The notes below the pieces were generated by a model. That model was not told the origin of the DNA and did no database searches. It was given only the letters and a program-made list of their open reading frames with translations. A program made the translations under genes and the position numbers. Below, piece after piece: positions 24,922 to 37,380 of a stretch of DNA of 64,000 nucleotides. The stretch comes from Malurus cyaneus samueli (lineage: Eukaryota > Chordata > Aves > Passeriformes > Maluridae), in assembly GCA_009741485.1 (NCBI GenBank), contig CM019217.1:34109485-34173484 (forward strand), read 5' to 3'. Each line of letters opens with the position of its first letter. Position 1 is the first letter of the stretch.

Positions 24922-27900
24922 GTATAACACTACACCTTTAGTGTAAGCTTTTAATAAAGTCCAGCAGCTGAAAATTAACTATTTTATTTTAATGTGTTTA
25001 TTTTTCTATATCAATCATAGTTTTTATATTCAGCACAATGTGACAAGCACCAAGACAGGTATGTTTCTGAAGGCATTCACCTGGCTTATTGCTTTTCAGT
25101 CTGCAACAAAGCAAATAAAAGGATTATCTAATTTCACTTCATTTGGAAATATGGCCTTTGAATACAGAAAGTATTCTGGGATATTTTTAAACATGTTGAT
25201 CAGCTTGGGTTGGCAGCAAAAAGCTGTCAAAAAATGAAGGTTGTCTTTTATAGAAGGTACTCTTTCACTACTTTAGTTCTAGATTTTTTTTCCGTTGTAT
25301 TGTTGGAGAAACAATACATTGCTATGACATTTTATTGACTGTGCTTATGGAGATAAGTAGAATTTAAAGATAAGGATATGTAGATATGGGAGAATGCTTA
25401 AAGAGATGTAAGAAAGCTTAATTACATAGCAAGTAATGTTTTGTTTTGAACCAAAATTGACATGATATGGTAGATTGCAAGATACCATGCTCAATATATT
25501 CAGCTCACAGGCATGAAAAAATATTTTCAAGAGAAATGGTTTTTTAATGTTTGAGCTGCATTCTTTGTTTTCCAAATAATACCTTGGTGGGAATACTGAA
25601 TCACTGGAATAACAGTTCAAAGACAGGTTCTGTGGTTGTTGGTAAGGAACCATACTTTACAGATAATATTTTAGCCTTCACAAGCAGTGTTACTATTCAT
25701 GAATAAGCTTATTATTAGTAATATGTCCACCAAATTGAATATTGATTATTTTTTTCTCTCTCTCACCATAAATATGCTTGAGGGTGAGACTTTGATACTT
25801 GCTAGACAAACAGTAACTAATCTGCTCCAGAGCCCCACAAAACAGGAAGGGAAAATATAAGAGAAATTGTGGTTCTGAGTCATAATTAATTTACAGATAC
25901 ACTCATAGACTGTATAGATTCCCATTATCCCCCTGCACAGGGTGGATCAGAGAAATACAATTTAGACACAAATATTAAATCCTTAAAGTCTCAAAACAAA
26001 AGAATGCTGACAGATAGAAGATTAAGGATTTTTTTTTGTGGAAACAGAATTCCACATTTTACAAATATATTTTGAATTATTACTATACATTTCTTTGTAT
26101 TCATATAAATTTCTATAGAGAAAAAATGAATGTCAATAAACAGGAATTAGACATACTGAATAAATATGTCATAAAAAAAGAAGTCAGACATCAAATATAC
26201 AGATATGATCCAGATCAATCCACAAAAGATATGTTCAAAGATATTAGTCTTAGACCTCATAAAATAATAAGTCAGTACTCTTCAAATAAAAAATTTAATT
26301 TAAAAAAAAAAAAAGAAATATACTAAATTTGTATGAAGCATTTGAAGGAGAAAAAGTAACTTAAAAAAATTTAAAAGACTAAAGAAAATTTTTTTCTGAT
26401 ATGACAAATTGGTTCTGCTTTCATTTGGAATTCATTAGAGTAATAATGAATTTCCTGAGCTCAGGATCAAACTTGTTATGCTCAGTAACAAGCCAGGTTT
26501 TGATGTACATATGGTTTTGGAGAAAAGATTTACATGTTCTCATTATCTCTCAACACTCATGAGAAAACAGAGAGCAAGCAGATTCACACAGTTTATATAA
26601 GGAAAAGGTTTCCATTTATCATAATGATCTCTTGAATCTTTTTAATCCTCTGTTAAAAAGAGCAAGACACATGCATTTGAAGCCCTTTTTCCAACTGTGG
26701 ATTACTCAGCTGTTGATTTTTTATGGAATTTGGGAATTGGTATAATTAGACTGAAGGGAATTGGGTCATGCTTATCAATTAACTCTGCTAATATAGCTGT
26801 TGTGTTTACATAGATGTCCTTTTGGGCATCTATGTAAACATTTTCTCTTGGTAATTCTGCTCCCCACTTCTTACAAAAATGGATTGGCAACTCCTTAAAC
26901 TAACTACAGCCCATGCTTATCAACATTTAAATTAGAGATATGAGCATACAATTTCGTTATAAATAAACAGAGTAAATAATGGTAAGACAAGAGATGGATA
27001 AGGTGATCTCAGAAAGCAGATTATGAATTTACATTAGTGAAGACTGAACATCAGCATTTAAAAGATTAGGAATTCTACACTACTAATTACTTTTTCAATT
27101 GTAACTTTATTGACTTTCTAGTGAAACATAATTCAACAATTGTGTTATAGTCTTTAAATCTGATCATTTATGTTACAGTTAGACAAAGTTTGATCGTGGA
27201 AGGAGCTAAGGCTTGATTTAGTAGAGTTAACAGAACTCAGTACTTTACACAAACTGGCCAGACAAAACAAAATTTGTAGGTGTCCTTAAAGAGGGCACAA
27301 CAAGAAGGGCCAGAAGTTGTTAGAAGAATTAATTATATTTGGAAACAAACAAGGTACTTTGAAAATAATTATAAATAAGCAGTTCTATTAGGAAGCAGCA
27401 ACATGAAGTCAGGTGCCGTAGGACTAATGAGAAAATATTCTTTTCCTTGATCTACTACAGAAACAAGATATTTCACTTCTCTTTTTCCTCTGCTTGATAC
27501 TCTGTTCGTTAGAGATCTGTTCCTCATTACATTTTGTACAATGTTTAACAGGACAGCTCCTTAATCCTAATTATAACCACGATTTTGAATTCTATTTTTC
27601 TCAAGAAAGAGATACAAGCACAAAGAAATAACCAAAACTGAGTCACAATAAAAACCTATTGCTGCCAAAGACCAGAAGTGCTTAACTCCCTGAATACTGC
27701 ACTGCTTGAGCTGTGCTCACGGCATTTCTACAACAGGCTCTTGTTCTTATCCAGAGCTTATATGCTGATATGCTAAGCTCCTAACTTCCATGCAAACCTG
27801 GTATAATTCAGAAAACTAGCACTGTGCAAATCCAGATCTAGCAGGCCTTTTCAGATCACACCTAGCGCACACTGACAGGAGTAACCTACTTCCAAGGTCA

Positions 27901-29759
27901 ATTGTGACTGTGGAGAGAAACTAGGAACACAGTCACAGCACTTGTCAGAAGCAAGGAAATCAGAGCCTGCACCTTCATTTTTCCAACTCTTAATGCTCTC
28001 TGCCTCTCACCTGACCCTTACTTTGGAATTTCACTTGTCCGTAATGCCACCATGCTATTCTTCATAGGGCATATCTGCATTCAGGTTTCAGTTTAGACCT
28101 ATAGTACACTGTTCATTTGAACCTCCTCATCAGCCTTACTTAGTGTGCCTTGGATCAGACAACAGAATTTCCTTTCTTTCAGAGGATGCCCAACTCGAAA
28201 ATTCAGTCCAATTGTCATCAAATGTGTTTTGTGGTAGGATCTTAGAGAAAGAAACCACCACTTGCAAGAAAATCACCCCCTATCCCCTCCCTGCTCCTTT
28301 CATCTTGTTTTGTAAATTTTGATTCAGCCTAGAGAAAAATCAAAGCACAAAAAACAGTCACAGCAAAATTGAAAATAGTTATTTAAATATTCAATAAACA
28401 TTTTTCCATAATGCATCAACCAATCAGAGTGCATAATTTGTATGTATTTAGCATACTACCAATCATAGCTGATGGCATCAGAAACAAGAACAGCTAGCAG
28501 AGAGTAAAAGCAAATCTTCACAGAAATTATGTAGCACTAGAGAAATAGCACGGTGTAAAACTATCTTCATCATCTTTATCTTCATAATCACTGCCTGCTG
28601 TGCACTTTCTCTGCTGAATGAGCTTCCCCCATTAGAGGTGACAAGTGCCTTCAGCTACACCTCACTAAGAAACCGTTTTGCCTGCAAGTCTCTGTAAGTC
28701 TGGCTAAACATCTGTACAACAGTGTGTCCTCTCCTCCTGGGAGCCCTACCCTTCACATTGGCTTCTGCTGCTTTCTTTCCCCCACTAATATACATGAGTG
28801 CTCTGGTTTTAGACAAAAAAATAACAAGAGAAAAAAAAAGATGAGACAAAGTGAATTCTTCTCATTCTGCTAAAGCAAAATCCTATAATCTCCCTCAATG
28901 AATGAAGTTGTATATATTGATTAAAGAGAAAAAGTAGCTTTTCCTGCTCTTTTCTCATTGTGAAGAAGGCCCTTTCCCACCCACAACGTTCTTAGAGTGC
29001 ATGGGATTTTCTTCAACTCTTGAATTCTTCTAGACATGCTTTGAATAGCTCTTTCTCTTAATGAACTAGAGGACAGAACTGTGACATGGAAGAGAAAGAT
29101 AAGGCTCCTCTGAAATAGTTCAGATTCTATCTGCCTGGCCCATAAAAGCCTAGGAACTTTTGTATTTCCTTTCCCATAGTCATAAACTCTGGAGAGAATG
29201 TGGAACTTGTGTCAAAGGGGAAGACTACTTATTCAATGAGTTATGTTGCTTATCCTTGTCCTTATTTAAGAATTTATCTGAATCAGATGATTGCTATCAG
29301 AAACATCCTCCTCTGCTAAGAACCGCAGGGGTGTTTTTGTCTTATAGGCCTTGTTTGAGATGGGGAAAATCCTAATTTAAGATTTCCTGGACTCTTGTTC
29401 TTCTTTGTCTCCCCTATGTTATCCTGGCTCTTAGACAGTTGTGGGCTTATATTTTTGTGCTCGAAAGGACCACATTCAAAGTGAGCTGTGTAATGATACT
29501 CCAAGTATGTTGCTAAAGACTTGTAAGTTACAGCAAAATCAAAAAGACAAGAAGAAACTCACTGCTGGACAGAAAGGACAATATAAAAGCCAACTAGAAA
29601 GTAAGGGAGCACAATGGATGAGTAGAGAGTTAACACTTGCTCTAAATGATTCTTCTGCCTGTGTTCCTGAAATCACAATTAGCAAGACAGTCCTTTCTCT
29701 GGGTCCATTAACTGCCACTATACCACAATAAAATATAAAGAAAAAGCAGTTCAACTTAC
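24922..29759. other. AT-rich non-coding DNA
   Basis: No transposon was recognised. The plus-strand frame at 26036-26326 is AT-driven and ends in a poly-A run. A minus-strand frame at 28849-28655 has a T-rich acceptor-like lead and is discussed among the findings. If the exon pair 29760/22820 is real, this is intron. Confidence 0.5.
26803..26840. repeat. Perfect 14-bp inverted repeat (hairpin)
   Basis: TGTTTACATAGATG (26803-26816) pairs exactly with CATCTATGTAAACA (26827-26840) across a 10-base spacer. It lies inside a minus-strand open frame (26890-26702) that I could not assign. Confidence 0.85.
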
Positions 29760-29860
29760 CAAAGTTGGTTGCATAAACATTCTCCTCCCCTCTATTCCTG
29801 GGAAAGTAGCTATTATGTATGGCAATGTACGGGTCATTATTCCCTTTGGGACACTGAATA
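29760..29860 (-). CDS. Probable internal coding exon, unknown protein
   Basis: The minus strand shows TCTCTCTTGCAAG (acceptor AG at 29862-29861), then 101 open nucleotides, then a consensus donor, ACTTTG|GTAAGTTG (GT at 29759-29758). Read as 1 nt + 33 codons + 1 nt, it ends in phase 1, the phase required by the next candidate, 22820-23045, 6.7 kb downstream. The peptide (…NNDPYIAIHNSYFPRN…) is soluble-looking and matches no family I know. One other frame is also open, but it would put the downstream exon out of frame. The upstream exon must end in phase 2; the candidate at 35098-35142 can do so in one of its frames. Confidence 0.5.
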
Positions 29861-32800
29861 CTTGCAAGAGAGACTGGTTTTATACTGGCAGTATACTGGC
29901 AGTACTTAGCATTTGTCTGCATTTGGATGGATTCCAGTCATTGTTCAGTTTCGAATAAGTAAGTGTTAGGGTATTATGTATGTTACAGATTATTTTTGTA
30001 ATATCATTTGTGAATATGAGCCTATTTTTTCTTGGATTTATATGTATATTTTAATTTTTACTGACCATTAAATAAATGAAAATTAAATTCAGCATATAAA
30101 CCAAAATTATTACAATAAAGTTTACTAAATCCCAGCATAAGATCAATATTTTTGTGTGACTTTATTACCTAGTTAGTGTTTGTTTCACAAAAGTAGCTCA
30201 GATTATCAATCTTATCTGCAACATAGAAATATGCCTAGAAAGGCATATTTCATTGCCTATTCTGAATAAAGGTAACAAAAAATGCTTGCTTTATGCCAAG
30301 AATTCTTGCAAAAGTGTGATTTGACGTTACGTGTAATCTTTTCAAGACCCAGAGCTGCAATGCAACTTGATTAACAGTGATGAAAAATTTTGAATCAAAA
30401 CTGGCATTTCTTTAGGATGAACCTTTCTATCATTTTCTAGACCCAGGATTGTTCTTATTTCACTTGCCACTCCCTGTGTGAATTTCTATTTCAAATCTTT
30501 TGGGGTTTCCTACTCTGAGGAGTGCATATGCAACAAATAAGAACATTTACCAAAATATCTGTATAAATTAATGGAATTTTATACAAAAAGCATGTTATAA
30601 CTTTGATAGGTATATTATTTAGGATAATCAGAAATATGTCAGTTCAACATTTTGTGTTTTATTCTTTATGCAAACTAGTAAATTCTACAGAGACATTCAA
30701 AAGCTGGAACAAAATCTAAATCTGGTCAGAGTTGACAAGGTACACTCAACTCAACAGCTACTGAAATTATCTCAAAAACAGGCACTGTAAACAAAAGCTT
30801 TTAGATGTTTACACTGATGCAGGAATATTGTAACATATAAATCTGTATGTGTAGATCCAAGACACAATTGTCAGTGAGGGTATGTAGAAAAATAGTTTTC
30901 TTTCATCTGTGGATTACATTATAGAAGGTTATTATTATAGGACAGAGTGTCAGTTTTTTGATTGCTAAGCCAGGCAAATCAGTGACAGTTGACTAAAGGA
31001 TGTGATGTCTGAGATCTTCAAGTCCAAGAAAGCACATTTTTTTCCCTCCATGAATGATGTTGTTGTCATTAGTATTATTCTCTACAAATGATTCTTTATG
31101 GCAGCACAAAAAGTCTTCACTCAGGAAAAGTCAATTTACAGTAAACACTAGCAAAAAATGAAGAACAGACGATATGCTTACTATACATAACTTAAGCAAA
31201 AGACAAAACTAGAGTTTTTTCAAAGAAAAATAATTAAAGTATTGGTACTGCAGAAAGGTATACATGTTAACAAGCATCTATATATATCAGAAGAACAGAA
31301 ATTACACTGGCTACAGTTCTTTAATTTTTATTTAAATGGTATTTAGATAAAGATTGTTTTTTGTGGTTTTCAGGTTTTTTTGACACATCATTCAACCCAC
31401 AACAACACAAAAGCTTACTGAAAATTCATCACAGAATGTAAACTACAAACCCTCTGCATTTGGAGAACAGCATGTTTGTACTCAGCTAAACCCAGACATT
31501 TTGTATCATTGGTTGAAGTATTGCTCCACTATTTACCAACTGCAGACCTCATGGTGGCAAAAAAGTGAAAAATTGCAATAAACTTTCATTTTGTATTACT
31601 CTCTTTGCCTTCAATTTTTTAATATGTCAAAATAGAAATACCATATTTTCCTAGAGTATCATTTAACATATTGCTTTTCTTATATTTTTCAGGGATTACA
31701 TGATATGTAGAGAATGTATTACAATGGTATCCCTGGTATTTTTTTCTTTTAGTTGTTGATAAAAACTATGTCCATGCCATTCCTATGGGCTATTCTAGTC
31801 CGAGTATCCCTATAAGCAGCCTTCCATAAAGTATCCTTTTTGCATTCGCACAGCAGACTTTCTAGGATTTGTTGCAGTTCCAACCTTCCTATAACTCAAC
31901 TATTCCACAACCTTATTGTACAGTGCAACATAAGGAGCTCTACTTTACCCCACCAGAGTCTCATAACAAAAATGCTGAAAATCTTGGGCCAGGGCAGTAC
32001 CTCTGCATTAGCAGCCATCTATCCTGTCCTTCCAGGACCCTTTTATATTGTGGGATATAACAGCCTTCATGAGGTGGAGTTCACTGTGTCTTCACAACGC
32101 TGGGCTGATGAAATATCTCCATCACACATGTCAGTGTTTCCTGTCCCCATTCCAAGATGACCCATGTCCTGCAGAGGTAGGGCATGTCAGATGTTCCATG
32201 TGCAGGCTCTCTTCATCACCTGACAGACTGTACCGGTCTGTGCCTTAAAGTGCATCTACAAGCCTAACCTGGACTCTACAGAGCATAAGAACACAGCTGT
32301 ATCCAGCAGGAATGTGCTAGGACCAAGTAGTGTGAGAGCAGCAGAACTTGGAAACTGAATCAGGAGACACATTTTATTCACACTTAAAGCCAGGGATACG
32401 CTTTACTGTTTTCCAGACCAAAACACTCTTCCTCAGAGCTTAAGAAGAACAGGACTTTATAACCAGCCTCCAAAGAAATGTTTTCCAAGGGCCACAAAAC
32501 AGTGCATTTCTTAAAAAAAGACTAACAAAAACAACCCCAAACCAAAACAACAAAAAACTCCCAAAACCAAACAAGGAACTAAATGAAGTGACCTTGTCTC
32601 CTTACCCTGGGATACTCTGAAATTAGATGTATTAGGAGTATGGGCTCTTGTTCCCTAAACACAAAGACACTTTTTCAGACAAGGACCATCGAAAGGAGCC
32701 TTGTCAGCTATTGCCATTCAGTTAACAGTATTTGATCTTCAACAACGCTGATTTTACTATCACTTATTCTATTTTACTGATGCTTCCAGATCAGTTAAAG

Positions 32801-35097
32801 TTTCAGATTGCGTCTAGTACAGTAAACACCTACTGGAAAACCCATAAAATATTTTAAAGATGCAAGTGCACGCACTTTTTTTTTTTTTCAAACTAAAGTT
32901 AACATGTAAATTTAGCTTCCTAGGAGACTAAAAATTATAAACGTGATAAAAAATCTGCTCCCTAAAGTGTTTAAAAATATTTTATAACACTCTGACCTCT
33001 ATAAACAAGAGTTTCATCAACTTTTCTGAATAATCCCTGTTTATTCTAGATATGTATTCATGATCTCAGATTTATTGGAATAACTCAGACAGGAAGGAAG
33101 GTGATGTGAGAGCGATTGTACTTCAAAACACAAATAACAGAACTTATTAGAGCATCCAGTCTGAGTAGCAACCTTATTCAGTCTTTCAGGATTGACAGTC
33201 TGCCAGTTCATGTAACTATTCTAGCTTATTGAGCAAAAAGCCTAGAACACAGAATTGTAAAGAATGGCAAAGCTTGTAGATACCATACCAGATAATTTCA
33301 CTAGCTATGCCCTATTTGGCAGGTGTAATTTTCTTCAAAAACTGCTGTGCAACTAACAGCTTATTTGTTAGTAAAAGTACTTATTTGTCTCACTTGTAGT
33401 CTGTAAATAACTAAAAGGTGAACAAAATCTCATGTAGAAAATTGGTACATACGTCAGCCACTTTTAGAAAATCACACCCAGAAGAGTATTTGTTTTGTTA
33501 GTACATGCAGCATGAGATTCTGGCTCAGGTTTCTCTTTTTCTTGCACAGAATTATAGTTGCCACCCTAAAGGGTCGATGAAGCATGTACTTTCTGACTCT
33601 CTACAAGAAAAAAAAGAAAACAAAACCAATACTTTCCATGTAAGAAACAGCAGAGGAAACCTTATTCTTTCTAGTGTTTGTTTAGCAGCTGAACTTCAAA
33701 CCTTCTCTGAAAAGCAAACAACTCCAGGAAAAGGAAAATTGAAACAAAAGGAAAATTGAACAGATTAAAGGTTTTGAATTGCAACAGTAGATTAAATAAC
33801 TGGTTAACAATGATGGGAACCAAATACAGACTTACAAATCTAAGATAAAGGGAGGAACCAAACTGCACAAAGTTCATGACAAGTGTTAATTCTTCTACAG
33901 ATAATTTTATAGGGTTCCTGTTCATATTTTATACACCCCAGATTGAGAAATTTCTTCTTTGAGCAATGGGGGATCATGAAGCATCAATTTCACACAGAGT
34001 TAATTTTTTAACATCTTTATATGAAACAAAGAACAGCTGAAAATATCTGCATTTTAAAGAAAACTAATTATTCTAGATGAGACAAATGAGAAAGTCAACA
34101 GATGACACAATATCTTGGGTGCTGCTGCTTTAGCCTACAACAAGTAACAAAAATGTGTCATGGCCAAGAAATACTGTGTTACTGCATTGGAAAAACAAAG
34201 CAAGAGCACCCTCTATGTAATTCTGGATACATTACTTTGCTGTACTGAGATATATTTTACAATATACCAAGATTGTGAATGATGCATATTACAAATTGAC
34301 AAAATTATTCAAAACAATCAGAGTTCTGAGCAGTAGATTGAACCACCTCCCCCCTGGCCCCCAGCAGAAAATAACAAAAATTACAGTCTAAAACATGTGA
34401 GATTTTTACACTACAAGAGTTAGGAAGGTACAAGGCTGGAATTTCAGATGAAGCACATGAACACTCTGCTTGAAAATAATGAGAAGAATTAATAAGAAAC
34501 ATTCAAGAAAGCTTATTTTTATTGCTACAGTCAGATGACAGTAGAATTCACCATTCTAAGCTGTTCCCTACCTCCCTGTTGAAAGCATCTGGTCCCACAG
34601 CATGAACAACTCCTGAACCACCACAGATGGTTCACTACGTCACCCAGATCACCATAGCAAATTATATTGACACTGTTTAGGGTTACTTTAATATCCTGTG
34701 TAGTAAATGGTAGCTGTAGAACTTGTTTCTTGTGCGGTTGCTCCTGCTACAGAAGCAATAATTACCAAGAGAATGAATACCAGGCAGACAAACAGTAATT
34801 GCTTCAGCTAAATGAACTATAATAATTTGTGTTTGTAAATTAAAGTTCTGAACACCAGCATGATTCTTTAGTGATGTAATGTAGAAATGGGAATTGTCGC
34901 AACATTTCCAGCCTATCTCTGTACATATTCTTCTGCCTTATATAAATAATTCTTAGAGCTATTTGTAATTTTTCACAGAACATTGGCAGACAACCCTGCA
35001 GCCAACAGGAAAAAATGCCTTTCTTTATGAAAAAAAATGAATAATGCATGATGGTAGTGAGCACACTTAACGTATAGTTGCTGTACATAGTACTTAC
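29861..35097. other. AT-rich non-coding DNA with an A/C-rich tract
   Basis: Positions 31840-32340 are somewhat GC-richer and hold overlapping plus-strand frames with no recognisable product; they may be an eroded mobile element. Positions 32515-32580 are an A/C-rich low-complexity tract. The frames at 33505-33759 and 33671-33925 look accidental. Confidence 0.5.
30226..30251. repeat. Perfect 11-bp inverted repeat with 4-base loop
   Basis: GAAATATGCCT (30226-30236) and AGGCATATTTC (30241-30251) are exact reverse complements around AGAA. Confidence 0.8.
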
Positions 35098-35142
35098 TTC
35101 CTTGAAGCTGTATAAAATTTTTTCCAAACGCCACTGCCCTTT
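35098..35142 (-). CDS. Possible 45-nt micro-exon, unknown protein
   Basis: On the minus strand a strong acceptor, CTTTTTCTTATTATAG (AG at 35144-35143), is followed after 45 nt by GAA|GTAAGT (GT at 35097-35096). All three frames are open, so the phase is not fixed. In the frame that ends with two spare bases it would feed the phase-2 start of the exon at 29760-29860. The splice signals are good at both ends, but 45 nt is too short for coding content to be tested by eye. Confidence 0.35.
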
Positions 35143-37319
35143 CTATAATAAGAAAAAGATAACCCTTGTTGATATTTTCCTTTCAAAAACAAAATATTTG
35201 CCAGCATGTTTCAAATTTAAGTTGGAAAATTACTTTCTGTCCTGAAGTTTGTGTCAGTTTTATTTTAAATTTAATGTGCTCTGAGATCGATACTATTAAT
35301 GTTAAAGGTAACTAAGATGTTAACAGCATGAAAGTCTTACTGTTCATTTTGAGGTTTCCTCCTCTTCTCCTCAAGTGGCTAGGCTGAGAAGTATTTTCCA
35401 CAGAGAAAGGAGAACAATGAGTGCTGGTAGCATACTGACTTCACAAATTCTTTTCTCATACCCCGAGGAAAGAACAAATTTGCTTTAACTTCAGAATCAC
35501 TTGTTATCTGGCAGAAATACTTATTGGCTGTCTGTAAAAACTTTCATCAGAATGTGTCACTTTGACCAGAGCACTCTTTTCTTGTCAAACTATGCTGTTG
35601 AGACAATTGCAACCTAATTGCTGAAGAGATCAACCAAAACTATTCTAAGAGTTTTCAGACACAGGCCAGCATAAGAAAGCTGCTTCAGGAGTCTTACATC
35701 ATCCGTAAGAATGATGGCAGCCAGACTGAATAATATGATTAGAGACTTCTGCCATGGTTGCATTTTGTACAGTAAATTCCTCTGCCAAAGAACATTTTAA
35801 GAGGCTTGGTGCTTCTAGAATTAACAAACAACTTGTTCAGATCTTCACAGCAGGGGGTATCAATGTTTCCTATTTATAATCTGGCTTTGTGAAACTCTTT
35901 GTGTTGACATGTCCCCAGCACTGGATGCTGACACTGCTCATCTGAATAACCTACCATAAAATAGCAACAGAGTGGGGGTTCTGGACAACCAGAAATGTGT
36001 CATAAGAATTCAGACTTTATGGCATGGAAGGTCACATTACTAATGACTCAATTCTAGTACCAATAAATTAGATTTCAAATATATATGTAATGCATGATCT
36101 GGTTATGACTACAGGACAGGCAGGCATACTTTTGCTAATGATAATCTTCTCTGGTAATTCGCTGGAAAACACAGTATCAGACCTCTGGCAATTCTTTGCA
36201 TGTTTTCTGGTTTCCTGAGCCTGTGCACTAGCATCTTCACTGCGTTTGTGAGATTAATTACACTAAATTTACTTGTGATGTAATCACACAGTTATTTGGG
36301 CTGACAGGCCTAGCAAAATAATATCAGTCTTCCCAACCAATGGCAGAAGCAGCATGAGGAGGGACAGCCAACATAGTTGAATCTTCCTTGGCTGACAGAA
36401 TGGTGGGAGGTAGACCACTGGCACCTGCTGCCTATTAGAAGAAGTAGCTTTCAATTTTGACTAAAAGAATAACAATTTACTCCCAGATCTAAAAGTGTAT
36501 ACTGAGAAATTCTATTCAATAATGAAACATTTGGAAGAAGACAATTGTGTTGATTTATCTCTTCTGATAAAGGACATCTAAATACTGAAGTGTATCTTTT
36601 GTTAATATTTAATGTGAGTCAGGCAACATCAGTGAATTTGCATTCATAATTCCTTTCTGAAAATATATTGTGACATGCCCTCCTTTTTCACACTGCTTGT
36701 ATCCAGCTTTAGTTGCAAAGATCATTTACTGTGCTAATGCCTTTCCCCTTCAAAACTGTCTGTGCTTGCCTTGTCTCATGATGAATACCCATTTGTAAAC
36801 AAAGTAGTGATTCATTATTATAGCTGAAGGGCATTGTTTTACCTGGATGTAAATTCATCATTTTTTAATGCATCGCAGCTTGATGCTTGATATCTCATCA
36901 AGCACTCTGAAAGCTTTGTTGACACAGATTGATGGTCCAAACAGTGAACTTAATAATGGCATCAACAACTGGAGGTTAGTATTAATCAGAGAAAGAGCAG
37001 ACTAGGCTCTTCCCTAGTGTATGCCTAATAAAGTCAAGGGAGATATATTTGGGATCTATTTATTGAAAACAATTCATTTGATCCGTTTTTTTCATTTTCT
37101 GAGCTAATTTTAAAGAGTCTAGCTATACTGCAGTAAGTACTCAGTGGACAACAAATGGAAGCATTTTTTTTTAACAGGTTAGATAATGTTACACATTATA
37201 AATAATTCCCCTTTTTCAGAGTAGTTTCAGAAAAGCTAATAATTTGTGAATATTCTGTTATTTGTGAATATTCTCAACTGGAGACAGCTACTTCTCAGCA
37301 GTTAACTACTATACCTTAC
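35143..37319. other. Non-coding DNA
   Basis: No gene or transposon recognised. A short tandem duplication of ATTTGTGAATATTCT lies at 37242-37256 and 37260-37274. Confidence 0.5.
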
Positions 37320-37380
37320 CTGAGACACAGTGTATGTATGGAGATGGGATACGTGCCCACGTACATACTTGTGGTTTGCT
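37320..37380 (-). CDS. Possible 61-nt exon, unknown protein
   Basis: The minus strand has GCCACTTTACTGTACATTAG (acceptor AG at 37382-37381), 61 nt with all three frames open, then TCTCAG|GTAAGG (GT at 37319-37318), a good donor. In one frame it ends in phase 2 and would join the phase-2 start option of the micro-exon at 35098-35142. The product is not recognised. Open frames over 61 nt are common by chance, so the evidence is the splice sites and the phase chain only. Confidence 0.3.

Noticed and set aside
24119..24941. Overlapping open frames of 74-151 codons on both strands
   Set aside because: They lie wholly within the solo LTR and owe their length to its GC-rich, stop-poor sequence.
26036..26326. 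96-codon plus-strand frame
   Set aside because: AT-driven, ends in a poly-A run, with no domain and no splice or start context.
32606..32654. 49-nt exon candidate with strong acceptor (CTTTGTGTTTAG) and GTAAGG donor
   Set aside because: In the only phase that would join the exon at 29760-29860 it contains a stop codon.
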